Of a DNA stretch of 21,046 nucleotides, positions 1 through 7,113 are shown one piece after another. Source of the DNA: Holosporaceae bacterium (GTDB lineage: Bacteria > Pseudomonadota > Alphaproteobacteria > UBA3830); contig JAISMI010000020.1 of the NCBI GenBank assembly GCA_031276835.1, forward strand, positions 1 to 21,046, written 5' to 3'. The position numbers were made by a program, and so were the translations under genes. The notes under the pieces are model-generated. The model had not been told where the DNA came from and searched no databases. It was given only the letters and a program-made list of their open reading frames with translations. Within the stretch, counting starts at the first letter, position 1; each line of letters starts with the position of its first letter.

Positions 1-28
1 CATCGGTCGGAATGTTATATTCTATCAT
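1..28 (-). CDS. possible start of a gene running off the left edge
   Basis: An ATG at 26-28 on the minus strand opens a frame reading MIEYNIPTD before the window ends. An AGGA-like ribosome site lies about 10 bases upstream, in AAAAGGATTTATACAGC. Just upstream is a 13-bp palindrome (53-65, AACTCTAAGAGTT) that could be an operator or chance. Nine residues do not allow a family assignment, so this may be no gene at all. The stretch 29-167 is AT-rich and I see nothing else in it. Confidence 0.3.
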
Positions 29-167
29 GCTGTATAAATCCTTTTTCTCTGAAACTCTAAGAGTTATACAGCTATTCCAAATAAATTAAAATTTCCTAAC
101 GAAACCTATTAAAATAATAAAAAATTCAAACGCACATAAATTCTTGCATAATTAAAAATTGCGGGAC

Positions 168-806
168 TTAATGGAATGTTAAGCATGGCAACGGAGCGCA
201 GCTTGGCTTGTCTGCTGAAGAAGGAATAACGGTCGGCTCCTGTTGTTCTTCTTGATAATCGCTTAAATCGTCGTTCATTTGCACGTTGCCCGCGCACAAA
301 CGAAATAATAGGTCGCGCCTGTTACTGTTTATTTGGATTGATTCTTCTATTATTTTGATTGTCGTAAAGATATTCGGCCCGCTTACGTCTTGTTTCCTCT
401 CTTCTATTGTTTGTAATATCGTTTCTAAAGAGACTGAAGCATATTTCGGACATCTCAGAACTAATATTAAGTTTTGTAAATTTATTTTATTAAACCTTAG
501 GGTGGATCTTTCGTTTAATTGTCCATTGTTAGTGAAACAAGCCATTTCGTCGTCGACGGGTATTTGCCATATGCTTCGTATATATTCCATAAAGCCGGAT
601 ATTGTCGTCTCCGGCGGCATACTTAGAACACACGGCGTTAACATATTTTTGCATATCAAGAACTCGATGATATCGCCTGAAGAAAGCACGGAATAACCGA
701 ATACTATATCGTCATTGTCATTGGTATTCGTTGGGAGCGTCATGCCGCCGCACAGATTTACTATACAGCAATATAAGCAAACAAATGGAACAAAAATTTT
801 CATCAT
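168..806 (-). CDS. secreted protein with a ubiquitin-like domain
   Basis: Predicted 212-aa exported protein of unknown function. Residues 1 to about 22 form a hydrophobic, Cys-rich N-terminus after MMK and look like a Sec signal peptide. Residues about 46-119 align along their length with eukaryotic ubiquitin: TTI for DTI, a 12-residue helix segment, then IPVDD for IPPDQ, FTNNGQL for FAGKQL, RSTL for GRTL, and a final strand LILVLR for LHLVLR. Only two compensating one-residue shifts are needed. No Gly-Gly follows the domain (it continues CPKYASV), so classical conjugation is unlikely. Residues 120-172 look helical; the tail is acidic, Gln-rich and Pro-rich. The start is supported by AAGG seven bases upstream of the first of two ATGs. 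The gene is transcribed after plsY across an 81-bp gap. The domain call is my own reading by eye; a host-directed effector role is inference. Confidence 0.8.
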   Translation of the reverse strand: MMKIFVPFVCLYCCIVNLCGGMTLPTNTNDNDDIVFGYSVLSSGDIIEFLICKNMLTPCVLSMPPETTISGFMEYIRSIWQIPVDDEMACFTNNGQLNERSTLRFNKINLQNLILVLRCPKYASVSLETILQTIEERKQDVSGPNIFTTIKIIEESIQINSNRRDLLFRLCAGNVQMNDDLSDYQEEQQEPTVIPSSADKPSCAPLPCLTFH

Positions 807-820
807 TAAATTACCTTAAA

Positions 821-826
821 ATTATA
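821..826 (-). promoter_or_regulatory. possible -10 box for the ubiquitin-like gene
   Basis: A consensus TATAAT reads on the minus strand 14 bases before the start codon of the ubiquitin-like gene. No good -35 box is seen at 16-18 bp; the nearest candidate is a weak AACTTG. The implied leader would be very short, so the call is tentative. Confidence 0.3.
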
Positions 827-887
827 CATAGCCGATAATACGACAAGTTTTTTTTAAAACAATATATTATTGCGTAAAATTTTAATT

Positions 888-1472
888 TTAACGACGTTGT
901 TCTTTGTCCAGAAGTCGCCTTATATTCTCATGATGTCTTGCAACGACTAGAACGACCAATCCCATTAGAACATAGGCTTGATTAATGAAGTCTAGACATA
1001 GGGAAATTCTCGTGTAATTAAAAATTACAAGACTCGATAGGACGCTAAGTAGTCCGGCGACGGCGGAAATTCTAGTGACGCAAAACATGGATATCCAGAT
1101 GAGGGCCGTTCCGAAGAACGTAAAGGGACTCAGAGCGCACAAAGTTCCAAAATAGGTGGCGATTCCTTTTCCGCCTTTGAATTTCAGCCAAACGGGAAAT
1201 ATATGGCCGATGGCCGGAGCGGCCAATATCATTAAATTTATAGCTTCCGAATCGGTTTTTAGGAAATAACATGGGATAAATCCCTTAAAAAAATCCAATA
1301 TAAAAGTAAAGGTTCCTATGATTTTTCCCTGCGTTCTGAAGGCGTTGGTGGCGCCAATATTTTTTGAACCGCTTTTCCTTAGGTTTCCATTTCCGAACAT
1401 TTTTGAAAGTATCAATCCGAAGGGAATTGATCCCAACAAATAGGCCAATACCGGATAAAAATAGCGCGTCAT
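888..1472 (-). CDS. plsY: glycerol-3-phosphate acyltransferase PlsY
   Basis: A 194-aa integral membrane enzyme that transfers the acyl group from acyl-phosphate to sn-glycerol-3-phosphate, the first committed step of phospholipid synthesis. The family motifs are all visible: SGSKNIGATNAFR at residues 34-46, the phosphate loop GHIFPVWLKFKGGKGIAT at 89-106, and the C-terminal ARHHENIRRLL at 178-188. Hydrophobic helices separate them (about 5-25, 52-70, 80-95, 108-130, 136-155, 163-178), as expected for PlsY. The start is backed by a strong AAAGGAGG ribosome site. It overlaps the end of rlmB by four bases (ATGA), so the two are probably translationally coupled. Confidence 0.96.
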   Translation of the reverse strand: MTRYFYPVLAYLLGSIPFGLILSKMFGNGNLRKSGSKNIGATNAFRTQGKIIGTFTFILDFFKGFIPCYFLKTDSEAINLMILAAPAIGHIFPVWLKFKGGKGIATYFGTLCALSPFTFFGTALIWISMFCVTRISAVAGLLSVLSSLVIFNYTRISLCLDFINQAYVLMGLVVLVVARHHENIRRLLDKEQRR

Positions 1473-2215
1473 TCGCTCCTCCTTTGTCTTAGCATTTCGT
1501 ATAGGGAAACCGTAGCCGCCTGAGCCGCATTCAGCGTACTAAACTCTTCCATACAGGGTAATTGTACCAAAAAATCGCAAGTTTCTCGAGTTAATCTTCT
1601 TAGGCCTTCGCCCTCGCTTCCGACGACTAATATAATTTTTCCTTTTAGAGGCGTTTCGTAAATTTTTTTATCGGCTCGCTCGTCCAATCCAACGCACCAG
1701 AATCCGTCATTTTTTAAATTATTTATGGCGTGAACGAGATTCACAACCCGAATAATCGGAACCGACTCCGCCGCTCCGGACGCCGCCTTTACAATTGCCG
1801 GAGTAAGTTCCGGACTGTTGTTTTCCGTTACCACAACGGCGCGAACTCCAAAAACCGCGGACGCTCTGAGAATGCTGCCTATGTTTTGGGGATCTCCCAC
1901 TTGATCCAAAAATATAAACGGACGATCGTCGGACTTGTCCGTCGTCAATTCATCGATGGAGTAATCCGGAAACTTTTTTACCTGAACTGCGCAACCCTGA
2001 TGAATTGCGTCTCTTCCAAAAATCGCGCTAAAAAAATTGCGGTCGACAATTTCCGGTTTTAGGGATAATTTTCCCGGTTCGTTGGAAAAATCCTTGGACG
2101 ATTCCATAAGAATAAATCTTAAAATACTTCTTTGAGGATTACGCAGAGCGGCTTTTACGGCATGTTTTCCATATATCCACATCGAACTGCGATCAGCGTT
2201 GTTTTTTCTGCCCAT
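1469..2215 (-). CDS. rlmB: TrmH-family 23S rRNA 2'-O-methyltransferase (RlmB type)
   Basis: SPOUT-fold methyltransferase, most likely the enzyme that methylates the 2'-O of G2251 in 23S rRNA using S-adenosylmethionine. Numbered from the ATG at 2215, WIYGKHAVKAAL (13-24) opens the substrate-binding N-domain. The knot domain then shows FLDQVGDPQNIGSILRAS, VVGSEGEGL and the last motif STLNAAQAATVSLYEM. The open frame continues upstream to a TTG at 2347, but the first 28 or so residues of that longer frame match the C-terminus of an ISXO2/IS1595-type transposase, so I place the native start at 2215. No start candidate (2347 TTG, 2317 ATG, 2281 ATG, 2215 ATG) has a strong ribosome site, so the real start is uncertain. 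The gene ends inside the start of plsY (ATGA overlap). Confidence 0.9.
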   Translation of the reverse strand: MGRKNNADRSSMWIYGKHAVKAALRNPQRSILRFILMESSKDFSNEPGKLSLKPEIVDRNFFSAIFGRDAIHQGCAVQVKKFPDYSIDELTTDKSDDRPFIFLDQVGDPQNIGSILRASAVFGVRAVVVTENNSPELTPAIVKAASGAAESVPIIRVVNLVHAINNLKNDGFWCVGLDERADKKIYETPLKGKIILVVGSEGEGLRRLTRETCDFLVQLPCMEEFSTLNAAQAATVSLYEMLRQRRSE

Positions 2216-2263
2216 AACCACCCAACCATTAGGACGACGCAATAAATAAGGCTCGGAGTAGCA

Positions 2264-2699
2264 TCTTCTTTTCTTTTTCATCAAATTTGTCAAAATTCTA
2301 ACAAGACGCTCGTTCATATTACTATACCTAAACTCGTATTCTTTCAAGCGTAATAAAAAGTCTTTAATCTTTAATGCCGTAAAACTTAGCCGCGCCGCTT
2401 GGCGGAGCTCTCAAAGATCTCGATTTCATTAATACGGCTTTTTCTCGTAAACTCGTTTTGGCTGAAAAAACGCAATGGCGATCGCATCCGTCTAAAATCA
2501 GTCGTTTCCCAACATCCATATGAATAATTGATACCTTAAGGATAGATTTTTCCTTGGATAATCGTTTTGAATTTCTCTCGTGGATATTTGAGGACTATGC
2601 TTACAAAGACCTTTCCGTCTCTTTTTAACAGTCCGGATACGGGAGTTTTTCCGGCTGCGTTTGCCGCGAACTTTTTTGCTCCGACGTATCTTATACGCT
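2264..2699 (-). pseudogene. decayed ISXO2/IS1595-family transposase
   Basis: No intact ORF exists here, but reading the minus strand across frames gives consecutive pieces of one DDE transposase in the right order. They are: VRGKR at about 2660-2680; AAGKTPVSGLLKRDGKVFVS from 2658 down, running on to IIQGKIYP and a TAA at 2536-2538; LILDGCDRHCVF near 2465-2500; SQNEFTRKSRINEIEIFESS then AKRRG near 2395-2460; AKFYGI; and finally LKEYEFRYSNMNERLVRIL at about 2290-2347. These resemble the family segments around RGKRGRGAAGKTPVFGLLKR, the G-L-L-N-G-Y segment, the NGIESFW-AKRRLAKF segment and the LKECEFRFN tail. At least three frameshifts or stops separate them. The N-terminal third is absent; the remnant begins where the DUF4326 gene stops. 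This fills the otherwise empty 358-bp gap between rlmB and DUF4326. Confidence 0.78.
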
Positions 2700-2708
2700 A
2701 GCCGGCTA
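2699..2708. repeat. 10-bp perfect palindrome TAGCCGGCTA
   Basis: A perfect palindrome lies at the junction of the transposase remnant and the stop codon of the DUF4326 gene. A related GCTAG occurs about ten bases further on. It could be an insertion scar or chance; no clear terminal inverted repeat of an insertion sequence could be traced. Confidence 0.35.
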
Positions 2709-3017
2709 ATTTTTGCTAGCCATGAGCGCTATATACGCTTTAATTGTTTCTGCATGACATCTTTTAGGGTAGCACCAACAAAACAGATTAAGTACGCCAT
2801 GTTTTTTATAAAGACGTATTAGCTCGTCAAGAGCTTGCCTAAATTCAATATTATTTTCCGTCTGGCATTTGAAATATTCTTCATACTGATCGCAAACATA
2901 GTTGCGCTGAGACTCTGAGGTCATGCGAAATGGGTTGCCGAAAACTGATTTTCTATCTACGCGCACGTCAAATTCGTCAAATGGATGTGCATTGCTTAAG
3001 TTATTAACGGTTATCAC
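2706..3017 (-). CDS. small DUF4326-family protein
   Basis: A 103-aa protein that I match to DUF4326 by its two hallmarks: VFGNPFRM at residues 25-32 and the Cys/His-rich FCWCYPKRCHAETI at 79-92. Members are common in phages, plasmids and accessory regions; the biochemical role is not known to me. The CWC...CH residues could bind a metal (inference). Translation starts at a GTG preceded by GGAG with a six-base spacer. It sits between a transposase remnant and a glycosyltransferase, on the same strand, separated by 44 bases from the latter. The mobile-element neighbour fits horizontal acquisition. Confidence 0.8.
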   Translation of the reverse strand: MITVNNLSNAHPFDEFDVRVDRKSVFGNPFRMTSESQRNYVCDQYEEYFKCQTENNIEFRQALDELIRLYKKHGVLNLFCWCYPKRCHAETIKAYIALMASKN

Positions 3018-3061
3018 GCTTTACTCCATTTCAATATCTTAATGAATTAAATAATCTCCGC

Positions 3062-3934
3062 CTATAAAGATATTCTTTTTTCAAATATTGGAATCAGGGA
3101 AAATAAATAATATTTTTTTATGGTTTTCCATTCATAAACCTTCATAACGGGTATTCCCAAAAACTTATAGACGGTTTTGCTTTGTACATACCATTTTTCA
3201 TCGCAGTTTATGTGATATTTATGGGAAAACTCAATGAAATCCAGTCTGGCGGCCAACAGATCTCTTTGTTTTTTATCCGTCATTTCTCGAGTCGTCGATT
3301 GGTAATTTACCCAGTAGTAGTAGGACGTCGTTGGAACGGTAACCAAAGTTTTCAGAAAATATAAGGCCCGAATAGAGAAGGCGATATCCTCGAAATATAC
3401 TCCCTCCGGAAAACGAATTTTATGAAGCTCCAATTCGGATCTTAGGTAAATTTTATTGTAGACGTAGCATTTTCGCGGAGATTCTGTGATTTTATATTTT
3501 TCGGCGGCGGCGGAGTAAAGTTTTTCCTCTCCGACGCGCAATTTTACGCGAGTTTTAGACGACGGATACTTTCGAATAATACCGCAGCAGGCCATGCTGG
3601 CGTTATATTTTTCGGCGGCGGCGTAGAGCGCCTCAAAATAATTTAGATCGATCCAGTCGTCGCCGTCGACAAATCCGACGTATTTTCCTCGGGCGACGTT
3701 CATGCCGGCGTTGCGGGCCGCTCCCTGCCCTTTGTTTTCCTGATGGAGGACGACGATGCGATTATCTTTTTCGGCGAATTCCTTCAATATATTAGGGGAG
3801 CTATCCGCGGAGCCGTCGTTGACGCAAATTATCTCGACGTCCTTTAGAGTTTGATGAATAACGCTTTCTAAGCACCGCGATAAAAATTTTTCGACGTTAT
3901 AAATCGGAATAATAATAGAAATTTGGGGCTGCAT
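3062..3934 (-). CDS. family-2 glycosyltransferase
   Basis: A 290-aa GT-A fold enzyme expected to transfer a sugar from a nucleotide-sugar to a surface glycan. Residues 5-11 (ISIIIPI) start the nucleotide-binding fold, with VNDGSADSS at 38-46, NKGQGAARNAGM at 67-78 and the metal-binding VDGDDW at 89-94. FPEGVYFEDIAF further on resembles the acceptor/catalytic-base region of this family. The last roughly 60 residues are basic and aromatic and may touch the membrane. The start has a good GAGAGGA site. It lies 85 bp downstream of tssG on the same strand. Acceptor and donor cannot be told from sequence; capsule, LPS or protein glycosylation are all possible. Confidence 0.92.
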   Translation of the reverse strand: MQPQISIIIPIYNVEKFLSRCLESVIHQTLKDVEIICVNDGSADSSPNILKEFAEKDNRIVVLHQENKGQGAARNAGMNVARGKYVGFVDGDDWIDLNYFEALYAAAEKYNASMACCGIIRKYPSSKTRVKLRVGEEKLYSAAAEKYKITESPRKCYVYNKIYLRSELELHKIRFPEGVYFEDIAFSIRALYFLKTLVTVPTTSYYYWVNYQSTTREMTDKKQRDLLAARLDFIEFSHKYHINCDEKWYVQSKTVYKFLGIPVMKVYEWKTIKKYYLFSLIPIFEKRISL

Positions 3935-4019
3935 TTATTCCTCTCTTCCGGCGCTTCTTGCGGACGGTTATTTGCTTTATTTTGCAACGGGTAAAGAATC
4001 TCACACCGTAAAAAAATCG

Positions 4020-4952
4020 TCAAATTATTTTTGCGGAGTCCAAAATTTTTCCAGACGTCCAGAAAGTTTTTCCAAGAAGAACGTTTCCCATCTTCGGCGG
4101 CGGGACGCTTTGAGGAGCGACGCTAAGCGTGCAGCGCACAAAATCTCCCAAGTACTTGCGGATTAAAAATTTTAGATCGTCGAGACGTTTTTTATCCACA
4201 AGCAGTTGGAAAATTCTATTGTAATCTCTATGGGTTAGATGGACTTTCACTCCGAAGGACGACGTGGAAAATCTCGTTCCCAATTCGGAATTGATTCCGA
4301 GTTTTGCATTGCCCAACTGATGGATTTCTCGGCGTCGCGTCCAAAACGTTTGGATCTCATCTATGCGGACGGTGAATTTTAAAAATGAAGAAATAACGGC
4401 CTCTAGACCGGTCGCGCTCTTTTCCTTGGTCCAAAACAAATAGGAAAGCCGCGACATTCGTCGATCTATGGTTTCCGGAGATTCTCCCAGAAACGCGGCA
4501 ATTGTTTTCAGTAGCAAACAATTTGTGCCGTCGTGGCGTTGAAGATTTAAATAACGTCGCCGGCTGATTTGATACGAAATTCCCAGTAGGCGCGTGTTAA
4601 ATGTGTTGACAAATGCGGCCATGGCGTCGTCTTTTTCCTGGGATCTCCGGAAAATCAATTCGGCGTAGGGCGTTGGCAGAGGCGCGTTCAGTCCGGCTAT
4701 GGACAATCTTTCGATATATATTACGGGGACTCCGTTCGCCTGGACGATGGTTTCAATTTCAGCGCCCCGCAGATGAAACGAATTAATGCTGCTGGTTTTA
4801 AACGGAGCGTCCGCAATGTTCGTCTCTTTACCAAATGACGTTCGCGATCCATATTCCAGAATATACGCCGCCATTTCGAACGAAAATTGACGGGGGTTTC
4901 GTCGTAATTCCTCCTCTAGAGATAATTCTTCATGCCGAACTGCTGCTTCCAT
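4020..4952 (-). CDS. tssG: type VI secretion baseplate subunit TssG
   Basis: A 310-aa TssG (ImpH/VasB family), a wedge component of the T6SS baseplate that binds TssF and TssE. Evidence is the N-terminal pattern LEEELRRNPRQFSFEMAAYI, the family hallmark LNAPLPTPYAELI at residues 88-100, a segment FNTRLLGISYQISRRRY matching the middle part, and length within the usual range. It overlaps the end of tssF by 37 bp in another frame; the ribosome site is weak, which fits coupling to tssF. It is the last T6SS gene of this block. No tssH (ClpV), tssB/C or membrane-complex genes are in the window. Confidence 0.9.
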   Translation of the reverse strand: MEAAVRHEELSLEEELRRNPRQFSFEMAAYILEYGSRTSFGKETNIADAPFKTSSINSFHLRGAEIETIVQANGVPVIYIERLSIAGLNAPLPTPYAELIFRRSQEKDDAMAAFVNTFNTRLLGISYQISRRRYLNLQRHDGTNCLLLKTIAAFLGESPETIDRRMSRLSYLFWTKEKSATGLEAVISSFLKFTVRIDEIQTFWTRRREIHQLGNAKLGINSELGTRFSTSSFGVKVHLTHRDYNRIFQLLVDKKRLDDLKFLIRKYLGDFVRCTLSVAPQSVPPPKMGNVLLGKTFWTSGKILDSAKII

Positions 4953-6691
4953 TTTTTTAAAATTCCATTTTTAGAGATATTTTTTACGGATACATCGGTA
5001 AAAGTGTTGATGGACGCGTAGGAGGATAAAAATTTCGACAACGCCAAACTTAAGGGCAATCCCAAATTTGGCACGGCGTCGTCAAAGGTAATTTCTATGT
5101 CCGTACCCTGGACAAAACCGCGCCAAGTTTGCTCGTCAAACCGTCTGGTATTTATGAAACTTTCGACGGAAACAATGGCGTCGACTTCTCCGCCTAAGGT
5201 TGATCCAAAAATGTCGGCGAACACCTGCAGTACGCTCCGAATTTTTTTAATTCCGTCGCCGCTGAAGGAAATAGAATTCAATGACAATGCAGAAATTAGC
5301 TTCCATAGAGTTTCTCCGCTTTTGATGGACGGTTTTTGCGCCGTCGGACGGTCTACGCAATAAATTTTTTTCACGGGAGCGGACAACTCAATTTGCAATT
5401 CTCCAGACGTGGGAATTTGCTCCGCCAAACCTCTATTGGCGCACAAAGTATAGCCGTAAAATATTCTATCCGCCGGATATTGAGGATTGAAATTCATGTC
5501 GATAAATGAAATGTGAACGTCTTCTCCGACGGCGTCCTTTAGATAGGATCTTTTTCTTCTGGATTTCCAAAAAATACCAATGTTGGAATCTTCGGGGGAA
5601 TAGTCGCAGGAAAAAAATTCCGGCACGTAAATTTCTTCGTTATTTTTAGCGTCGATGGCAACCATTTTCTCTATTTTATAGATTTCATGGCTGTGATAGC
5701 GTCGGTAATCCGGCGTTAGACAGTACTCCACTTGTCGATTGTCTAAACGGAGAGGCTCCGTAACCTTGGGGAATAGATTTACGGCCGGCGCCGAAGACAG
5801 AGAAAAATTTTTCTCCGATATCTGCATGGAAATATCATAACTCATGGGAATATATAAAAAACTTTCTCCCGTAACGTCAAAGTCGTTGGTTAAATCAACG
5901 TCGAATCCGTAGAATTTATCCGGAAATGCGAAATATTCCTGCAGTAATCGGAATCCCTTATGGACGGTTTGCGGATACGGAAACAGAGATTCGTCGTCTT
6001 CCAATCCGACGGGTCGTATGGTCGTCATTGATTTATATTGCTTATCTTTTTGGGAAATTACGCTTTCTTCAGTGGAAAAAATGGCCGAAAAAATCTTTCC
6101 CCTGAGCAGCGCGTCCGCATGAATGTAAAAGCGAAGTTTCCTCGGTATACTTTGCGCTGGACTACACTGAATCCCTATTTTTAAATAATAGGTGGATCGG
6201 GCAAAGTAGTCGGGTAAATGCTCTCTTTGAATGATGGAAGCCGAAGAAATAACGATGGGCCATAGCTGCAAATCATGGGAAGTCATGAAGGAGCATACTT
6301 CTCCCGAAAGGCTGGCGGTATAAAGCAGCGTATTCTTCGGAACGACCATTCCCGGCGTTTTTGCAGCCCGCGATTGGTCAACGTCGAATTTTACCATTAC
6401 GCAAGACGGAGTGGGCAGCGCGAGCGGCTCGTATAAAACGTTAAGAAGAGCGCTCGCTATTTCCGGAAACTGATCGTCTATTTGTTTTTGTAATTTTCCG
6501 GTGAGAAACGCGACGCTTTCTATCAGTCGTTCCACATGAGGGTCTGTCGATTCGTTATGGGATAGATCGAGTCGTCGGGCGATTTTGGGAAATCGTCGGG
6601 CGAAGTCGCTTCCGGCGCTTCTCAGATAAGAAAGCTCGTATTGATAATATTCCGACAGGAGATCTATATCGTTTTTAATCATGCTACACAT
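4916..6691 (-). CDS. tssF: type VI secretion baseplate subunit TssF
   Basis: A 591-aa TssF (ImpG/VasA family), the largest wedge protein of the T6SS baseplate. The N-terminus carries the family signature almost intact: YYQYELSYLRSAGSDFARRF at residues 15-34, STDPHVERLIESVAFL at 48-63, and DDQFPEIASALLNVLYEPL at 72-90. Length is typical. Two starts are possible: ATG at 6689-6691, overlapping tssE by 3 bases plus its stop, or ATG at 6680-6682 three codons later, directly after the tssE stop. Neither has an ideal ribosome site. The frame is tightly packed between tssE and tssG. Confidence 0.95.
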   Translation of the reverse strand: MCSMIKNDIDLLSEYYQYELSYLRSAGSDFARRFPKIARRLDLSHNESTDPHVERLIESVAFLTGKLQKQIDDQFPEIASALLNVLYEPLALPTPSCVMVKFDVDQSRAAKTPGMVVPKNTLLYTASLSGEVCSFMTSHDLQLWPIVISSASIIQREHLPDYFARSTYYLKIGIQCSPAQSIPRKLRFYIHADALLRGKIFSAIFSTEESVISQKDKQYKSMTTIRPVGLEDDESLFPYPQTVHKGFRLLQEYFAFPDKFYGFDVDLTNDFDVTGESFLYIPMSYDISMQISEKNFSLSSAPAVNLFPKVTEPLRLDNRQVEYCLTPDYRRYHSHEIYKIEKMVAIDAKNNEEIYVPEFFSCDYSPEDSNIGIFWKSRRKRSYLKDAVGEDVHISFIDMNFNPQYPADRIFYGYTLCANRGLAEQIPTSGELQIELSAPVKKIYCVDRPTAQKPSIKSGETLWKLISALSLNSISFSGDGIKKIRSVLQVFADIFGSTLGGEVDAIVSVESFINTRRFDEQTWRGFVQGTDIEITFDDAVPNLGLPLSLALSKFLSSYASINTFTDVSVKNISKNGILKKWKQQFGMKNYL

Positions 6692-7112
6692 CCACTACTA
6701 TTGGAAACGACAAAGGAATTTTGCGATTCTCAATGATCGCCGTCGCGTCGATGTTGACGAACACCACGCTCGAATCGTTTCCAACGCCGGTTACTTTGGC
6801 GTTGGCATTGATTAATCGCGGTTCGAATTGCTTTATTACGCCGTTAATTCGAGACTCCAATTCTTGAATTTCAAAAACGCTCTCCGCCGACGTCGGAGCC
6901 GTAACATTTATCCCGTAGGAATAGGGAATTTTGTCAGGATAATCCTTAATAAAAGACGCAACCCTCGTGTTAAGTAAACGTGAAAGATCCTGTAAAATGG
7001 AGTTCTGCGACTCCTTTAGCGTATGAAATCTTTTTGGATTTTTTTCAAACGGCTCTTCTGAATTTTCATCGATTAATTTTTCAAATAATGGAATAATTGC
7101 CGCCTGCGTCAT
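6684..7112 (-). CDS. tssE: type VI secretion baseplate subunit TssE (gp25-like)
   Basis: A 142-aa GPW/gp25-family protein, the inner baseplate piece from which sheath assembly starts. Seen in sequence: ILQDLSRLLNTR at residues 39-50, YSYGINV at 65-71, and ESRINGVIKQFEPRLINANA at 86-105, which is the gp25 core with the conserved FEPRL. The frame is open upstream to 7250, but I choose the ATG at 7110-7112. It has a strong GGAGGA eight bases upstream, begins one base after the hcp-like stop codon, and gives the normal family length. The longer version would overlap the hcp-like gene by more than 130 bases. Confidence 0.92.
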   Translation of the reverse strand: MTQAAIIPLFEKLIDENSEEPFEKNPKRFHTLKESQNSILQDLSRLLNTRVASFIKDYPDKIPYSYGINVTAPTSAESVFEIQELESRINGVIKQFEPRLINANAKVTGVGNDSSVVFVNIDATAIIENRKIPLSFPIVVDV

Positions 7113-7113
7113 G

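Noticed and set aside
286-696. 136-codon open frame on the plus strand opposite the ubiquitin-like gene
   Set aside because: It is antisense to a gene with signal peptide, ribosome site and recognisable domain, and its own product has no recognisable features.
835-887. Possible terminator after plsY (CAATAATATATTG followed by T/A run)
   Set aside because: The stem is five A/T-rich pairs only; too weak to call.
4192-4200. Perfect DnaA-box 9-mer TTATCCACA
   Set aside because: It is a single copy inside tssG coding sequence with no companions; chance occurrence in a window this size is not unlikely.
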